Shown here: piece by piece, positions 17,655-27,204 of the stretch | Layout of the letters: each line of letters opens with the position of its first letter | Numbering within the stretch: the stretch's first letter is position 1 | Assembly: GCA_947170725.1 (NCBI GenBank) | Contig: CAMVUM010000020.1 | Span: 1 to 57,165, forward strand | Reading direction: 5' to 3' | Source of the DNA: an uncultured Prevotella sp. | GTDB taxonomy: Bacteria; Bacteroidota; Bacteroidia; Bacteroidales; Bacteroidaceae | Length of the DNA stretch: 57,165 nucleotides | Made by a program: the position numbers and the translations under genes | Notes under the pieces: generated by a model | Seen by the model: only the letters and a program-made list of their open reading frames with translations | The model's database searches: none | Told to the model about the DNA's origin: nothing

Positions 17655-18303
17655 CTGCGGCGTGGTTATCTGCACACCGTTCATCCATCTGGCAAGCATC
17701 GCCCAGTTCCTCAATCAGGACGTTATCGGACTGGGTGCCGAGAACTGTGCAGACAAGGAAAAGGGAGCCTACACAGGTGAGGTATCGGCTGAAATGGTGA
17801 AGAGCACCGGTGCACAGTATGTTATCCTCGGCCACTCGGAGCGCCGCGGATACTACGGTGAGACACCCGAAATTCTCAAGGAGAAGGTGCTGCTCGCACT
17901 GAAGAACGGCCTGAAGGTTATCTTCTGCATAGGCGAAAGCCTCGAAGAGCGTGAGGCCGACAAGCAGAACGAGGTTGTGAAGGCAGAGCTGGAAGGCAGT
18001 GTGTTCAATCTCACGGCAGAGGAGTTCAAGAACATCATCATCGCATACGAACCCATCTGGGCAATCGGAACGGGCAAAACCGCTACGGCAGAGCAGGCAG
18101 AGGAAATCCATGCGTTCATCCGCAGCGTGGTTGCCGACAAGTATGGCGCAGAGGTTGCCGACGACACAACCATCCTCTACGGCGGAAGCTGCAAGGCCAG
18201 CAACGCTCCTGAACTGTTCGCAAAGCCCGACATCGATGGCGGACTTATCGGCGGCGCTTCACTGAAGGTTGCTGACTTCAAGGGTATCATCGACGCATTC
18301 TGA
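17548..18303 (+). CDS. tpiA: Triose-phosphate isomerase
   Basis: TpiA interconverts dihydroxyacetone phosphate and glyceraldehyde 3-phosphate in glycolysis. The 251-residue protein has all catalytic signatures: AGNWKMN (Lys11), ILGHSERR (His96) and [14 protein letters not shown] with Glu168, and the phosphate-binding ILYGGS near the C-terminus. The start at 17548 is fixed by the conserved N-terminus [10 protein letters not shown]. The upstream DoxX frame overlaps its first 107 bp, which is unusual for adjacent genes. Confidence 0.98.
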   Translation: MRKKIVAGNWKMNMNLQEGVALAKELNETLTAEKPNCGVVICTPFIHLASIAQFLNQDVIGLGAENCADKEKGAYTGEVSAEMVKSTGAQYVILGHSERRGYYGETPEILKEKVLLALKNGLKVIFCIGESLEEREADKQNEVVKAELEGSVFNLTAEEFKNIIIAYEPIWAIGTGKTATAEQAEEIHAFIRSVVADKYGAEVADDTTILYGGSCKASNAPELFAKPDIDGGLIGGASLKVADFKGIIDAF

Positions 18304-18477
18304 ATCCCAGAACGCTGAACAACAGGCGTCGGATGACGTCCGGGATACGGGACTTTGTCCGCGGAATGGGCTCCGTCAGAGCCTTATTACGCAGGACAAT
18401 GTCCGGTTTCCCGTTCTTCTCCGCCTCTTTGAAGAACCGAAAGTTCCAAATTCCGAATCCCTATTCCAAATATAGCA

Positions 18478-19158
18478 ATGTATAGAGTTGTAATCATACT
18501 GTTGCTGACCGTCTGCTCCTTTGTGACAGCAGAAGCACAGACTTTTCTTGAACGACTTCAGCGCCCGCATAGAGGGCAGGGCGTCGTTACCGTGCATCAG
18601 GATGCGGCGATCAGCGCGCTTGTCAATGGTCCAAAAGTTGTTACGACAGCGCCTAAAGCACCGTCGACAGCTGCAACGCAGCGTAACGCAGCGCCAGCAA
18701 CTAAAACGTCAGCCTCGGAAACTGCCAACCAGGTAAAAAAATCCGTGGAGCAGGAAGATAATCGCAAGACGGAGGCTGAGGCCGGAAAGAATGCCGTTGC
18801 CGCAGCTGCCAAACCGTCGTCGGCAGCCCCCGACAAGACGGCAACGGCCGATGCTGATACTCCTGCCGCCCCGAAGAAGGTCATGCGCAATAGCTATAAG
18901 GTGATGGGATTTCGCGTCCAGGCTTTCGCCGGAGGCAATTCGCGACAGGACAAGATAAAGGCTGAGCAGATTGGCGAGAAGATAAAGGCTGCTATTCCGG
19001 GCGAACCGGTGTATGTTCATTTTTATTCGCCGCGATGGATTTGCCGTGTCGGCAACTACAGAACATACGAAGAGGCCCATCAGATGCTGCAAGCCATAAG
19101 AAAACTGGGATATACGCAGGCTTCAATCGTGAAGGGAAAGATAAGCGTACAATATTGA
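18478..19158 (+). CDS. SPOR-domain protein
   Basis: A 226-residue exported protein: signal peptide at residues 1-20 (ends TAEA), an Ala/Thr/Lys-rich disordered linker at about residues 45-135, then a SPOR domain ([28 protein letters not shown]) at about residues 140-226. SPOR domains bind denuded glycan strands of peptidoglycan and often localise proteins to the division septum. The gene lies between tpiA (174 bp upstream) and folE (19 bp downstream), an order seen in many Bacteroidales. Confidence 0.9.
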   Translation: MYRVVIILLLTVCSFVTAEAQTFLERLQRPHRGQGVVTVHQDAAISALVNGPKVVTTAPKAPSTAATQRNAAPATKTSASETANQVKKSVEQEDNRKTEAEAGKNAVAAAAKPSSAAPDKTATADADTPAAPKKVMRNSYKVMGFRVQAFAGGNSRQDKIKAEQIGEKIKAAIPGEPVYVHFYSPRWICRVGNYRTYEEAHQMLQAIRKLGYTQASIVKGKISVQY

Positions 19159-19177
19159 AACAACCAACTATAAAGAA

Positions 19178-19759
19178 ATGAATCTGGAAACAGAATACCG
19201 TGACGGTCTTGACCGTCTGGCCTCTCACTACAGAGGTGTGCTCGAATTGCTGGGGGAAGACCCGGAGCGCGAGGGACTGCAGAAGACCCCGATGCGCGTG
19301 GCAAAGGCCATGCAGGTGCTTACACGCGGCTATGGGATGGACGCCCACAAGGTGCTCACCGACGCTCTTTTCAAGGAAGACTACAGCCAGATGGTGATAG
19401 TGAAAGACATTGACTTCTTCTCTCTCTGCGAACATCACATCCTGCCGTTCTACGGTAAGGTGCATGTGGCATATATCCCTAACGGCTATATCACCGGACT
19501 GAGCAAGATAGCCCGTGTGGTAGACATCTTCTCTCATCGTTTGCAGGTGCAGGAGCGCATGACGCTCCAGATAAAGGAGTGTATAGAGCAGACGCTCCAT
19601 CCGCTTGGAGTGATGGTGGTGGTTGAGGCGAAACACATGTGTATGCAGATGCGCGGTGTGGAAAAGCAGAACTCCGTGACTACCACAAGTGACTTTAGCG
19701 GTGCTTTCAATCAAGCCAAAACGCGTCAGGAGTTCATGAATCTGATACATAACAGATAA
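19178..19759 (+). CDS. folE: GTP cyclohydrolase I
   Basis: FolE converts GTP to 7,8-dihydroneopterin triphosphate, the first step of folate and pterin synthesis. The 193-residue protein carries the zinc ligands Cys84, His87 ([11 protein letters not shown]) and Cys155 (KHMCMQMRG), and the conserved [20 protein letters not shown]. It follows the SPOR gene by 19 bp. FolB, which acts later in the same pathway, is encoded at 50884-51276 with nrdJ, so the pathway is split within the window. Confidence 0.97.
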   Translation: MNLETEYRDGLDRLASHYRGVLELLGEDPEREGLQKTPMRVAKAMQVLTRGYGMDAHKVLTDALFKEDYSQMVIVKDIDFFSLCEHHILPFYGKVHVAYIPNGYITGLSKIARVVDIFSHRLQVQERMTLQIKECIEQTLHPLGVMVVVEAKHMCMQMRGVEKQNSVTTTSDFSGAFNQAKTRQEFMNLIHNR

Positions 19760-19816
19760 CCGCGGGCATGCGGAGGCATAACCGTGGCAACCTTAAACAA
19801 CTAATTGTTAACTACT

Positions 19817-20395
19817 ATGCAAACGAATAAAGGACTCTATCAGAAGGAGGAAACGTTTCTCCATCTGTTCACCCACAGCTGTCTCGGGCGTCTGATCATA
19901 GTGCTTCTCTTCATGGCCGTCATGGCAGGAGTGGCTCTGTTGACGGTTCCGTCAGAGCGGGAGATGCTCAACAAGGTGACTGGAAGTATCCAACAGTGCA
20001 TCGAGACCAACTATGAAGTGAAGTGTGACAGAATTGACGATGCCGTCAGGAACTTCACCTCCATCTTCACTTTGCCCGATTCTCTGGAGGAGAACAAGTA
20101 TATGGTGGATTTCCACCGTTACAATACGCTTGAAGTCAGGCCTCATGCCCTCTATTCAACGGTTGTCGTGCGCAACAATCTGTCTCCGGACGGAATCCGT
20201 GTGGGCATCGGTGTGATGGGAATCGTCATCCCCACGATTAACTTCGATGATATGATTCTGCGTGCCGGACCTGTGCGCAAGGACTACAACCAGCGTATTT
20301 TCCGGAGCACATATTCCGGCGAAGACCTCGGCAATAACCCCGATTTCGGCAATACCTACAATACTTATCAAGGTGGTGGAAGCAGCTACGACTGA
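19817..20395 (+). CDS. Conserved hypothetical single-pass membrane protein
   Basis: A 192-residue protein from the ATG at 19817; a TTG at 19805 in the same frame is less likely. It has one transmembrane helix at about residues 25-47 (LIIVLLFMAVMAGVALLTV), then an extracytoplasmic domain with SEREMLNKVTGSIQQCIET and a C-terminal Asn/Gly/Tyr-rich tail. I do not recognise a named domain. Similar genes follow folE in other Bacteroidales, and it is 57 bp after folE here. A bidirectional terminator follows at 20504-20550. Confidence 0.75.
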   Translation: MQTNKGLYQKEETFLHLFTHSCLGRLIIVLLFMAVMAGVALLTVPSEREMLNKVTGSIQQCIETNYEVKCDRIDDAVRNFTSIFTLPDSLEENKYMVDFHRYNTLEVRPHALYSTVVVRNNLSPDGIRVGIGVMGIVIPTINFDDMILRAGPVRKDYNQRIFRSTYSGEDLGNNPDFGNTYNTYQGGGSSYD

Positions 20396-20503
20396 CTTTC
20401 CGTTTTGTATTACGACGGGGGTATCAGGGTGAGGATGGCGAAGCCTTTTCCCCATACCACAAATCGGTGGGCAAAATGGTCCCTCAGCGACAATGACATT
20501 CAT

Positions 20504-20550
20504 CAAACAAAAACTCCCGCACGTCCGAAGATGTGCGGGAGTTTTGTTTG
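20504..20550. terminator. Bidirectional terminator between membrane protein and rpsO
   Basis: CTCCCGCAC (20514-20522) pairs with GTGCGGGAG (20533-20541), flanked by an A tract on the left and TTTTGTTTG on the right, so it can work in both directions between convergent genes. Confidence 0.88.
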
Positions 20551-20569
20551 CCTGTAAGGCTGTGCCGTA

Positions 20570-20839
20570 TTAGCGGCGCAGTCCAAGAGCCTTTACGATA
20601 GCGCGGTAGCGGTTTACGTCGCGGTCGTAGAGGTAGTTGAGAAGAGCGCGGCGCTTACCTACGAGCTGAGTCAGAGAACGGGCTGTTGTGTAGTCCTTGT
20701 GGTTCTTCTTGAGGTGCTCTGTGAGGTGAGAGATACGATATGAGAACAATGCGATCTGGCTTTCTGCCGAACCTGTGTCTGCGGTACCCTTACCGAACTT
20801 GCCGAAAATCTCCTGCTTTTTTTCCTGATTGAGATACAT
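20570..20839 (-). CDS. rpsO: 30S ribosomal protein S15
   Basis: The 89-residue protein has the full S15 length and motifs (ETGSAESQIALF-type region, HLTEHLKKNHKDY, LVGKRRALLNYL). S15 binds 16S rRNA early in small-subunit assembly. It is transcribed alone from a promoter at about 20950-20957. That promoter lies within a 42 bp sequence repeated in inverted orientation in front of typA. Confidence 0.98.
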   Translation of the reverse strand: MYLNQEKKQEIFGKFGKGTADTGSAESQIALFSYRISHLTEHLKKNHKDYTTARSLTQLVGKRRALLNYLYDRDVNRYRAIVKALGLRR

Positions 20840-20945
20840 AACTGTTGTTTTGATTAATTTGTTGTTTTGATTACATCTCTCAGACGCCCACCGCCTTAAT
20901 CACAACGGCGACATCTTCGAATGCACCGGGCTTTCCGGATTTGCG

Positions 20946-20987
20946 GGTGCAAAGGTACGGATTTAAATGAAGAATGAAGAATGAAGA
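20946..20987 (-). promoter_or_regulatory. rpsO promoter, left arm of a 42 bp inverted repeat
   Basis: The minus strand contains TTTAAATCCGTACCTTTGC, including TACCTTTG (20950-20957) as -7 box. The whole 42 bp is an exact reverse complement of 21165-21206. Tandem TTCATTC units lie upstream of the box in both copies. Confidence 0.85.
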
Positions 20988-21164
20988 CTGAATAATAAGC
21001 GTCGACGTTAACTTGTTTTAACGTTGCAAGGGCTTGTCAGGCTGTCGATTATGTGCCGTCCGCCATTAGCCGTTTCTGTCCTGCGTGTCGGATGGAAGTC
21101 CTTTTTATATGTTGTGAGCATGAAATGGGCTACAAAAGCGGCCCCGTAAGTATAAATTCTTCAT

Positions 21165-21206
21165 TCTTCATTCTTCATTCTTCATTTAAATCCGTACCTT
21201 TGCACC
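21165..21206 (+). promoter_or_regulatory. typA promoter, right arm of the 42 bp inverted repeat
   Basis: The same 42 bp sequence on the plus strand, with TACCTTTG at 21195-21202 and the typA ATG 27 bp further on. Divergent rpsO and typA therefore share identical promoter DNA. The 177 bp between the arms holds no gene. Confidence 0.85.
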
Positions 21207-21229
21207 TGATTTTTAAGGTATTATTTAAA

Positions 21230-23032
21230 ATGCAAGACATCAGAAACATAGCGATTATTGCCCACGTCGACCATGGTAAGACGACACTTGTGGACAAGAT
21301 GATGTTGGCCGGAAACCTTTTCCGTGACGGACAGAACCTCAGTGGCCAAGTGTTGGACAGCAATGATTTGGAGCGCGAACGAGGTATAACTATCCTTTCC
21401 AAGAACGTTTCCATCAACTGGAAAGGAGTCAAAATCAATATTATAGACACTCCGGGACACTCCGATTTCGGAGGCGAGGTGGAGCGTGTGCTCAACATGG
21501 CGGACGGTTGTCTGCTTCTCGTTGACGCCTTCGAGGGTCCCATGCCACAGACACGTTTCGTGTTGCAGAAAGCCCTTCAGATAGGTTTGAAGCCCATCGT
21601 GGTGGTCAATAAGGTTGACAAGCCCAACTGCCGCCCCGAGGAAGTCTACGAAATGGTCTTCGACCTGATGTTCTCGCTCAATGCAACGGAAGACCAGTTG
21701 GACTTTCCTGTAGTCTACGGTTCGGCCAAGAACGGATGGATGAGTGCCGACTACAAGAAGCCGACGGACAATATCACATATCTTCTTGACAGAATCGTGG
21801 AGGTCATTCCCGCTCCCAAAGTCATCGAGGGAACGCCCCAGATGCTCATCACCAGCCTCGACTATTCCAGCTATACGGGCCGTATCGCTGTGGGTCGTGT
21901 CCACCGCGGTGTGCTCTCCGAGGGTATGGCCGTCACCATAAGCCATCGCGACGGAACAATGGAGAAGACCCGCATTAAGGAACTCCACACCTTCGAGGGC
22001 ATGGGCCACGTAAAGACATCCGAAGTACAGAGCGGAGACATTTGTGCGATTATCGGTCTGGAACGCTTCGAAATCGGCGACACCATCTGCGACGCAGAGA
22101 ATCCCGAGCCGCTTCCGCCGATCGCCATTGACGAGCCGACAATGTCGATGCTTTTCATGATCAACGATTCGCCATTCTTCGGTCGTGAAGGCAAGTTCGT
22201 GACCAGCCGCCACATCAACGACCGGCTCACGAAAGAGCTGGAGAAGAACCTCGCCTTGCGCGTCAGTCCGTTTGAGGACTCTACTGACAAGTGGATTGTC
22301 AGCGGCCGTGGCGTGCTCCATCTCTCCGTGCTCATCGAGACCATGCGCCGCGAGGGCTATGAGCTGCAGGTCGGTCAGCCGCAGGTTATCTACAAGGAGA
22401 TTGACGGCCAGCACTGCGAGCCCGTCGAGGAGCTGACCATCAACGTGCCCGAGGAGTTTGCCAGCAAGATGATTGACATGGTGACACGCCGCAAGGGCGA
22501 GATGACGTCAATGGAAAGCCAGGGCGAGCGCGTCAATATCGAGTTCGACATACCCTCGCGCGGCATCATCGGACTGCGCACCAACGTTCTCACCGCTTCT
22601 CAGGGCGAGGCCATCATGGCCCACCGTTTCAAGGAGTACCAGCCCTACAAGGGTGATATCGCGCGCCGGATGAACGGTTCGATGATTGCTCTTGAAACCG
22701 GCACGGCCTTTGCCTATTCTATTGACAAGCTGCAGGATCGCGGAAAGTTCTTCATCGATCCGGGCGAGGAAGTATATATCGGTGAGGTTGTCGGCGAGCA
22801 TATCCACGACAACGACCTTGTCATCAACGTTGCCAAGGCCAAGCAGCTGACCAACACCCGAGCCAGCGGATCGGACGACAAGGCCCGCATAGTGCCCCGC
22901 ACAATCCTGTCGCTTGAAGAGGCTTTGGAGTACATCAAGGCCGACGAACTTGTGGAGGTGACGCCGAAGAGCATGCGTATGCGCAAGACCATCCTCGACC
23001 ACAACGACCGCAAGCGCGCCAACAAGGAGTAA
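21230..23032 (+). CDS. typA: Translational GTPase TypA/BipA
   Basis: The 600-residue ribosome-associated GTPase acts in 50S assembly and stress or cold adaptation. The ATG at 21230 gives the standard N-terminus ([18 protein letters not shown]). The P-loop is AHVDHGKT (residues 11-18), switch [13 protein letters not shown] and the guanine motif NKVDK. EF-G-like domains and the TypA-specific C-terminus ([23 protein letters not shown] region) follow. The frame is open upstream to 21053, but that part is noncoding and contains the promoter. A strong hairpin follows at 23067. Confidence 0.97.
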   Translation: MQDIRNIAIIAHVDHGKTTLVDKMMLAGNLFRDGQNLSGQVLDSNDLERERGITILSKNVSINWKGVKINIIDTPGHSDFGGEVERVLNMADGCLLLVDAFEGPMPQTRFVLQKALQIGLKPIVVVNKVDKPNCRPEEVYEMVFDLMFSLNATEDQLDFPVVYGSAKNGWMSADYKKPTDNITYLLDRIVEVIPAPKVIEGTPQMLITSLDYSSYTGRIAVGRVHRGVLSEGMAVTISHRDGTMEKTRIKELHTFEGMGHVKTSEVQSGDICAIIGLERFEIGDTICDAENPEPLPPIAIDEPTMSMLFMINDSPFFGREGKFVTSRHINDRLTKELEKNLALRVSPFEDSTDKWIVSGRGVLHLSVLIETMRREGYELQVGQPQVIYKEIDGQHCEPVEELTINVPEEFASKMIDMVTRRKGEMTSMESQGERVNIEFDIPSRGIIGLRTNVLTASQGEAIMAHRFKEYQPYKGDIARRMNGSMIALETGTAFAYSIDKLQDRGKFFIDPGEEVYIGEVVGEHIHDNDLVINVAKAKQLTNTRASGSDDKARIVPRTILSLEEALEYIKADELVEVTPKSMRMRKTILDHNDRKRANKE

Positions 23033-23066
23033 CGCCTTCCTGCAACCATACACAGAAAGGCAAAAG

Positions 23067-23187
23067 AACAAAAGGCTGACGCCCGTATGATGTGGTAGGG
23101 TTATTTCCCACAACCATTGTCATACGGGCGTCAGCCTTTTGTTTTTTTGCCTTTTTGCTTAAAACCCTACGGGCGTCAGCCTTTTGT
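23067..23187. terminator. 24 bp stem terminator between typA and luxS with a duplicated arm
   Basis: Arms 23067-23090 and 23120-23143 (AACAAAAGGCTGACGCCCG and complement) pair perfectly and are followed by TTTTTTT, a strong terminator for typA. The loop contains a nested TGTGG/CCACA stem. Part of the right arm (TACGGGCGTCAGCCTTTTGT) is repeated exactly 45 bp downstream at 23168-23187. Confidence 0.88.
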
Positions 23188-23234
23188 CCATGTGTTCTTC
23201 TGCCCCCACACCGTGTGTTGGAGTTTCTTTCCGT

Positions 23235-23726
23235 TTACGCGTGTTCCCGTTCCGGATATGTGAGGTTCTCTTCTTTTATGCAGTCAAGCACCTCATGGAG
23301 ATATTTGCAGGCTTCCAGGCGGGCCATTGGCAGGTCGTGGAGCAGCCAGTTTCCGCAGTCCTCGGGTGCGGCACCGGGAATGTCGCCTTCAAATCCGGCA
23401 ACGAAGCTGAACGTGCGGCGCATCAGTTCGACGATGTCGCGGCTGGTGAGGTCGCCGCGCAGCAGCAGATAGTTTCCCGTGAGACATCCCATGGGGCCCC
23501 AATAAATGATGCGGTCTTTCCATTCCGGGTCGTTTCGCAGATAAGTTGCGGCAAGGTGTTCGATGGTGTGAAGCGCGTTGGGGTGGAGTGCCGGTTCGCG
23601 GTTGGGCTCCTTCATGCGGATGTCGAATGTTGTGATAACTTCGCCCGCCACGTTGTCCTTTCGCGAGACATATATGCCGCGCAGGAGCCGGTTGTGGTCG
23701 ATTGTGAAACTTGGAATCTTGTTCAT
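23235..23726 (-). CDS. luxS: S-ribosylhomocysteine lyase (autoinducer-2 synthase)
   Basis: LuxS cleaves S-ribosylhomocysteine to homocysteine and DPD, the precursor of AI-2. The 163-residue enzyme has the metal-binding HTIEH (His53, His57, with catalytic Glu56), the catalytic Cys81 in GPMGCLTG and the third metal ligand Cys124 (PEDCG). All key residues are intact. It overlaps mtnN by 4 bp, so the two consecutive enzymes of the activated methyl cycle are translationally coupled. I see no AI-2 receptor gene in the window. Confidence 0.96.
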   Translation of the reverse strand: MNKIPSFTIDHNRLLRGIYVSRKDNVAGEVITTFDIRMKEPNREPALHPNALHTIEHLAATYLRNDPEWKDRIIYWGPMGCLTGNYLLLRGDLTSRDIVELMRRTFSFVAGFEGDIPGAAPEDCGNWLLHDLPMARLEACKYLHEVLDCIKEENLTYPEREHA

Positions 23727-24415
23727 TTGTCCTGTATGTTTTCAAGAAAAGTCTTTGTTACGTGGAAAGAGCGGTCGGCCATGGTCTCCCAGAAGTCGAA
23801 ATACTGCTGTGCCTTGTGGTCGCTCAGGGGTATGTCGCTGATTATGCGGAAGCTGATGAAGGCCACGCCGCGCTGATGGCAGGCGTGGGCGATGGCGGCC
23901 GACTCCATGTCCACGGCCAGTGCCTCGGGGAATCGGTCAAGAATCTGCGACATCTTCTCGCGCGAGTCAACAAACCAGTCGCCAGTGACGGTGAGGCCCG
24001 TGTGAATCGGCGTGCCGCAGTCAATCGAATTGGCGCATTCGAGCAGCCTCGTGTCAGCCTCAAAGCGTGCCGGAAGCCCGATAATCTGGCCGTAGTCAAC
24101 CTCACTTCCGCAGTAGGCGTCGTGGTAGCATGTCTGCCTGGCCACAACAACATCGCAGACGTTGAGTGCCGTTGATGCTCCTCCGGCAACTCCCGTGGAC
24201 ACGATGGCGTCCGGTCCGAAGGCCGAAATCATCTCCGTAGCACCGATAGCGGCGTTGACCTTGCCTATGCCGCACTGGTGGAGGACAATCCGGTTGTCGC
24301 CCAACCGGCCCGTGACATAGCGCCGGCCGTTGATTATGCTTTCTTCCGTTGACGTGAGGAGGGCCTTGACGCGGCTGAACTCCTTGTCCATGGCTATGAT
24401 AATTCCTGTTTTCAT
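23723..24415 (-). CDS. mtnN: 5'-methylthioadenosine/S-adenosylhomocysteine nucleosidase
   Basis: MtnN (Pfs) removes adenine from SAH and MTA, giving S-ribosylhomocysteine for LuxS. In the 230-residue enzyme, Glu12 (IIIAMDKEF), Glu171 (VDMESAAIAHAC) and Asp194 (ISDIP) match the catalytic and ribose-binding residues of the family; GVAGGAS is the nucleoside-binding loop. It is the first gene of the mtnN-luxS operon, with a promoter box at 24441-24448. Confidence 0.95.
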   Translation of the reverse strand: MKTGIIIAMDKEFSRVKALLTSTEESIINGRRYVTGRLGDNRIVLHQCGIGKVNAAIGATEMISAFGPDAIVSTGVAGGASTALNVCDVVVARQTCYHDAYCGSEVDYGQIIGLPARFEADTRLLECANSIDCGTPIHTGLTVTGDWFVDSREKMSQILDRFPEALAVDMESAAIAHACHQRGVAFISFRIISDIPLSDHKAQQYFDFWETMADRSFHVTKTFLENIQDK

Positions 24416-24440
24416 AAAGTCTGTAATTGGTTTACAGGCG

Positions 24441-24448
24441 CAAAGTTA
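24441..24448 (-). promoter_or_regulatory. Promoter -7 box of mtnN-luxS
   Basis: The minus strand reads TAACTTTG, 25 bp before the mtnN ATG. Confidence 0.7.
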
Positions 24449-24494
24449 GCCAATAATTATGAATTAATGGTTATGTATTACGGATTAAAATCAG

Positions 24495-24502
24495 TATCTT
24501 TG
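24495..24502 (+). promoter_or_regulatory. Promoter -7 box of the YfhO gene
   Basis: TATCTTTG matches TAnnTTTG, 45 bp before the ATG at 24548. Confidence 0.7.
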
Positions 24503-24547
24503 CAGCCGGATACAGTATTTTTTATAAACGTTTATATCAAAAAGATA

Positions 24548-27046
24548 ATGATGAGTACATGGAAACGATGCCTGCCCGACCTGCTGGCAGTGCTGTTATT
24601 CGCGGTGCTCTCCTTTGCCTATTTCTTTCCGGCAGACATGGAGGGCCGCATCCTTTTCCGTCATGATTCGTCCGCAGGGCGCGGACTGAGCCGTGAGCAG
24701 CAGGAGTACCGTGAGCGTACGGGAGAGCGCACCCGCTGGACAAACGCCGTTTTCTGCGGTATGCCGACCTATCAGATTGCACCGTCCTACGACAGTCTTG
24801 ACGGCGTCTCCGCGCTGGCCGATGCCTACCATCTCTGGCTTCCGGAGAACGTATGGTTCGTCTTTGCCTATCTGCTGGGCTTCTATATCCTGCTGCGGGC
24901 GTTCGATTTCCGCCATTCGCTGGCCGTGCTGGGTTCTGTGATATGGGCTTTCAGCAGCTATTTCTTCATAATCATTGCCGCCGGCCATCTCTGGAAGGTG
25001 ATGGCTCTGGCCTATCTGCCGCCGCTGATAGCCGGAATCGTGCTCGCCTACCGTGGCAAATACCTGTGGGGACTGATCGTGACGGGCGTATTTACGGCAT
25101 TCGAGATACTGGCCAACCACGTCCAGATGACATATTATTATATACCGGTCATACTCCTGATGGTCGTAGCCTGGCTCATTGAGGCAGTCCGCACCCGCCG
25201 GATGGCCCACTTCCTGAAGGCGACGGGCGCCGTTGGCGTCGGCGCGTTGCTGGGCGTCTGTCTCAATCTGTCCAACCTCTATCACACCTGGGAATATTCC
25301 AAGGAGTCCATGCGCGGCAAGAGCGAGCTTGTCAAAGCCAACTCCGCCAACCAGACGGACAGCGGGCTGGAGCGTGACTACATCACGCAGTGGAGTTACG
25401 GTATTGACGAAACCTGGACGCTGCTCGTGCCCAACGCCAAGGGCGGTGCTTCCGTTCCGCTGGCTATGGACAAGACGGCCATGGAGCATGCCGACAACAC
25501 ATTCCTTACCGTCTATCAGCAGCTGGGCCAGTATTGGGGCGACCAGCCCGGAACGAGCGGACCGGTCTATGTGGGCGCCTTCGTGCTGATGCTCTTCGTT
25601 CTCGGTCTGTTCATCGTCAAGGGACCCATGAAATGGGCGCTGCTGGCCGCTACGGTGCTGTCGGTGCTGCTCTCATGGGGGCATAACTTCATGCCGCTGA
25701 CCGATTTCTTCATCGACTACGTGCCCATGTATTCGAAGTTCCGCACGGTAGCCTCTATCCTCGTCGTCGCTGAATTCACCATTCCGCTGCTGGCCATGCT
25801 GGCCTTGAAGCGCATTGTCGACGAGCCGGAACTGCTCACCCGCAAGATACGCCTCGTCTACGTGAGCTTCGCACTCACCGGCGGCATCTGTCTGCTGTTC
25901 GCCCTCATGCCCGGAGTGTTCTTCTCCAGCTTTGTGTCGGCAGCGGAAATGCAACAGCTCAGCCAGATACCTGCGGAATATGTCCAGCCTCTGCTGGCCA
26001 ATCTGACGGAGATGCGCAAGGCCATGTTCACGGCCGACTGCTGGCGTTCGTTCTTCATCATCGTTCTCGGAACGCTCATTCTCCTGCTCTTCAAGGCCCG
26101 CAAGTTGAAGGCCGTCTACATGGTGGCAGGCTTGACCGTGCTCTGCCTCGTCGATATGTGGCAGGTCAACAAGCGCTATCTCAACGACGGAATGTTCGTA
26201 GAGAAAAGTGTCCGCGAGACTCCCGTGCACATGACCGCAACCGAAGAGCACATCCTCCAGGACAATTCGCTTGACTACCGTGTGCTCAACATGGCGTCGA
26301 ACACATTCAACGAGAACGAGACGTCATACTATCTGAAAAGCATCGGCGGCTATCATCCGGCCAAATTGCGCCGCTATCAGGAGATGATAGAGGCATATAT
26401 CTCGCCCGAGATGAAAGGACTGTACGGTGCGGTGGCTGAGGCCGGCGGCGATATGACCCGCGTCAACGGCGATTCCATCTTCCCCGTGCTCAACATGCTC
26501 AACGCCAAATATTTCATAATGCCGCTGCAGGGTGGTCAGACCGTGCCCGTGCGCAACCCCTATGTCTATGGCAATGCGTGGTTTGTAGACCGTGTCCGCT
26601 ATGTTGACGACGCCAACGCTGAGCTTGCCGGCGTCGGACAGCTCAGCCTGCGCCACGAAGCCGTGGCCGACAAGCGTTTTCGCGACATTCTCGGAGAGAG
26701 CGCCGCGCAGGACAGCACGAGCCTTGTCGCCATAACGTCATACGAGCCCAACCGTCTTACATACGACGTGCGGTCGGCCGCAGGCGGTGTCGTCGTGTTC
26801 TCGGAGATTTTCTATCCGGGCTGGACGGCAACGGTCGACGGCGTTGAAGTGCCCGTAGGACGGGTCAACTACATTCTGCGTGCCGTCAGCGTGAAGCCCG
26901 GCAGCCATAAGGTTGAGCTGACTTTCCAGCCCAAGACGCTGGCCACGACGGAGACGATAGCCTATGCCGCCTATGCCGTTCTGCTGCTTGTCATACTCGC
27001 CATTGCGTTTGTGACCTGGCGGAAGAAGCGTGACGGTAAGGCCTGA
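24548..27046 (+). CDS. YfhO-family polytopic membrane protein
   Basis: A product of about 832 residues starting at one of two adjacent ATGs (24548 or 24551). It begins with helix PDLLAVLLFAVLSFAYFFP and has roughly a dozen helices in the first 560 residues, a large extracytoplasmic domain (NKRYLNDGMFV, RVLNMASNTFNENETSYY) and a final helix. This is the YfhO/DUF6541-like layout of GT-C type glycosyltransferases; in Gram-positives YfhO modifies teichoic acids, while the substrate in Bacteroidetes is unknown. It is transcribed alone and converges on the fucP-like gene. The 5' extension to 24467 overlaps the promoter and is rejected. Confidence 0.88.
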   Translation: MMSTWKRCLPDLLAVLLFAVLSFAYFFPADMEGRILFRHDSSAGRGLSREQQEYRERTGERTRWTNAVFCGMPTYQIAPSYDSLDGVSALADAYHLWLPENVWFVFAYLLGFYILLRAFDFRHSLAVLGSVIWAFSSYFFIIIAAGHLWKVMALAYLPPLIAGIVLAYRGKYLWGLIVTGVFTAFEILANHVQMTYYYIPVILLMVVAWLIEAVRTRRMAHFLKATGAVGVGALLGVCLNLSNLYHTWEYSKESMRGKSELVKANSANQTDSGLERDYITQWSYGIDETWTLLVPNAKGGASVPLAMDKTAMEHADNTFLTVYQQLGQYWGDQPGTSGPVYVGAFVLMLFVLGLFIVKGPMKWALLAATVLSVLLSWGHNFMPLTDFFIDYVPMYSKFRTVASILVVAEFTIPLLAMLALKRIVDEPELLTRKIRLVYVSFALTGGICLLFALMPGVFFSSFVSAAEMQQLSQIPAEYVQPLLANLTEMRKAMFTADCWRSFFIIVLGTLILLLFKARKLKAVYMVAGLTVLCLVDMWQVNKRYLNDGMFVEKSVRETPVHMTATEEHILQDNSLDYRVLNMASNTFNENETSYYLKSIGGYHPAKLRRYQEMIEAYISPEMKGLYGAVAEAGGDMTRVNGDSIFPVLNMLNAKYFIMPLQGGQTVPVRNPYVYGNAWFVDRVRYVDDANAELAGVGQLSLRHEAVADKRFRDILGESAAQDSTSLVAITSYEPNRLTYDVRSAAGGVVVFSEIFYPGWTATVDGVEVPVGRVNYILRAVSVKPGSHKVELTFQPKTLATTETIAYAAYAVLLLVILAIAFVTWRKKRDGKA

Positions 27047-27075
27047 ACGCTGTCGCAATAGTGATTTTACAGTGC

Positions 27076-27145
27076 AATCAAACATAAACGACAATGCCAC
27101 GGCAGTCCAATCCGGATGCCGTGGCATTGTCGTTTGTGTTTGATT
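27076..27145. terminator. 29 bp bidirectional terminator hairpin
   Basis: Arms 27076-27104 and 27117-27145 (AATCAAACATAAACGACAAT and complement) pair with one mismatch around a 12-nt loop. It lies between the convergent YfhO and sugar transporter genes and ends in a T-rich run on each strand. Confidence 0.85.
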
Positions 27146-27204
27146 TTGAATTGTCTGACGGCTGCAAAAGCGCCTTCAGCCTTCAATCTTCAGTTTTCTG
27201 CTTC

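Noticed and set aside
21053..21229. Longer N-terminus of typA
   Set aside because: The added 59 codons cover the promoter and TTCATTC repeats; the family N-terminus starts at 21230.
21221..22414. 397-codon minus-strand frame inside typA
   Set aside because: It lies wholly opposite conserved GTPase codons, with no domain and no promoter.
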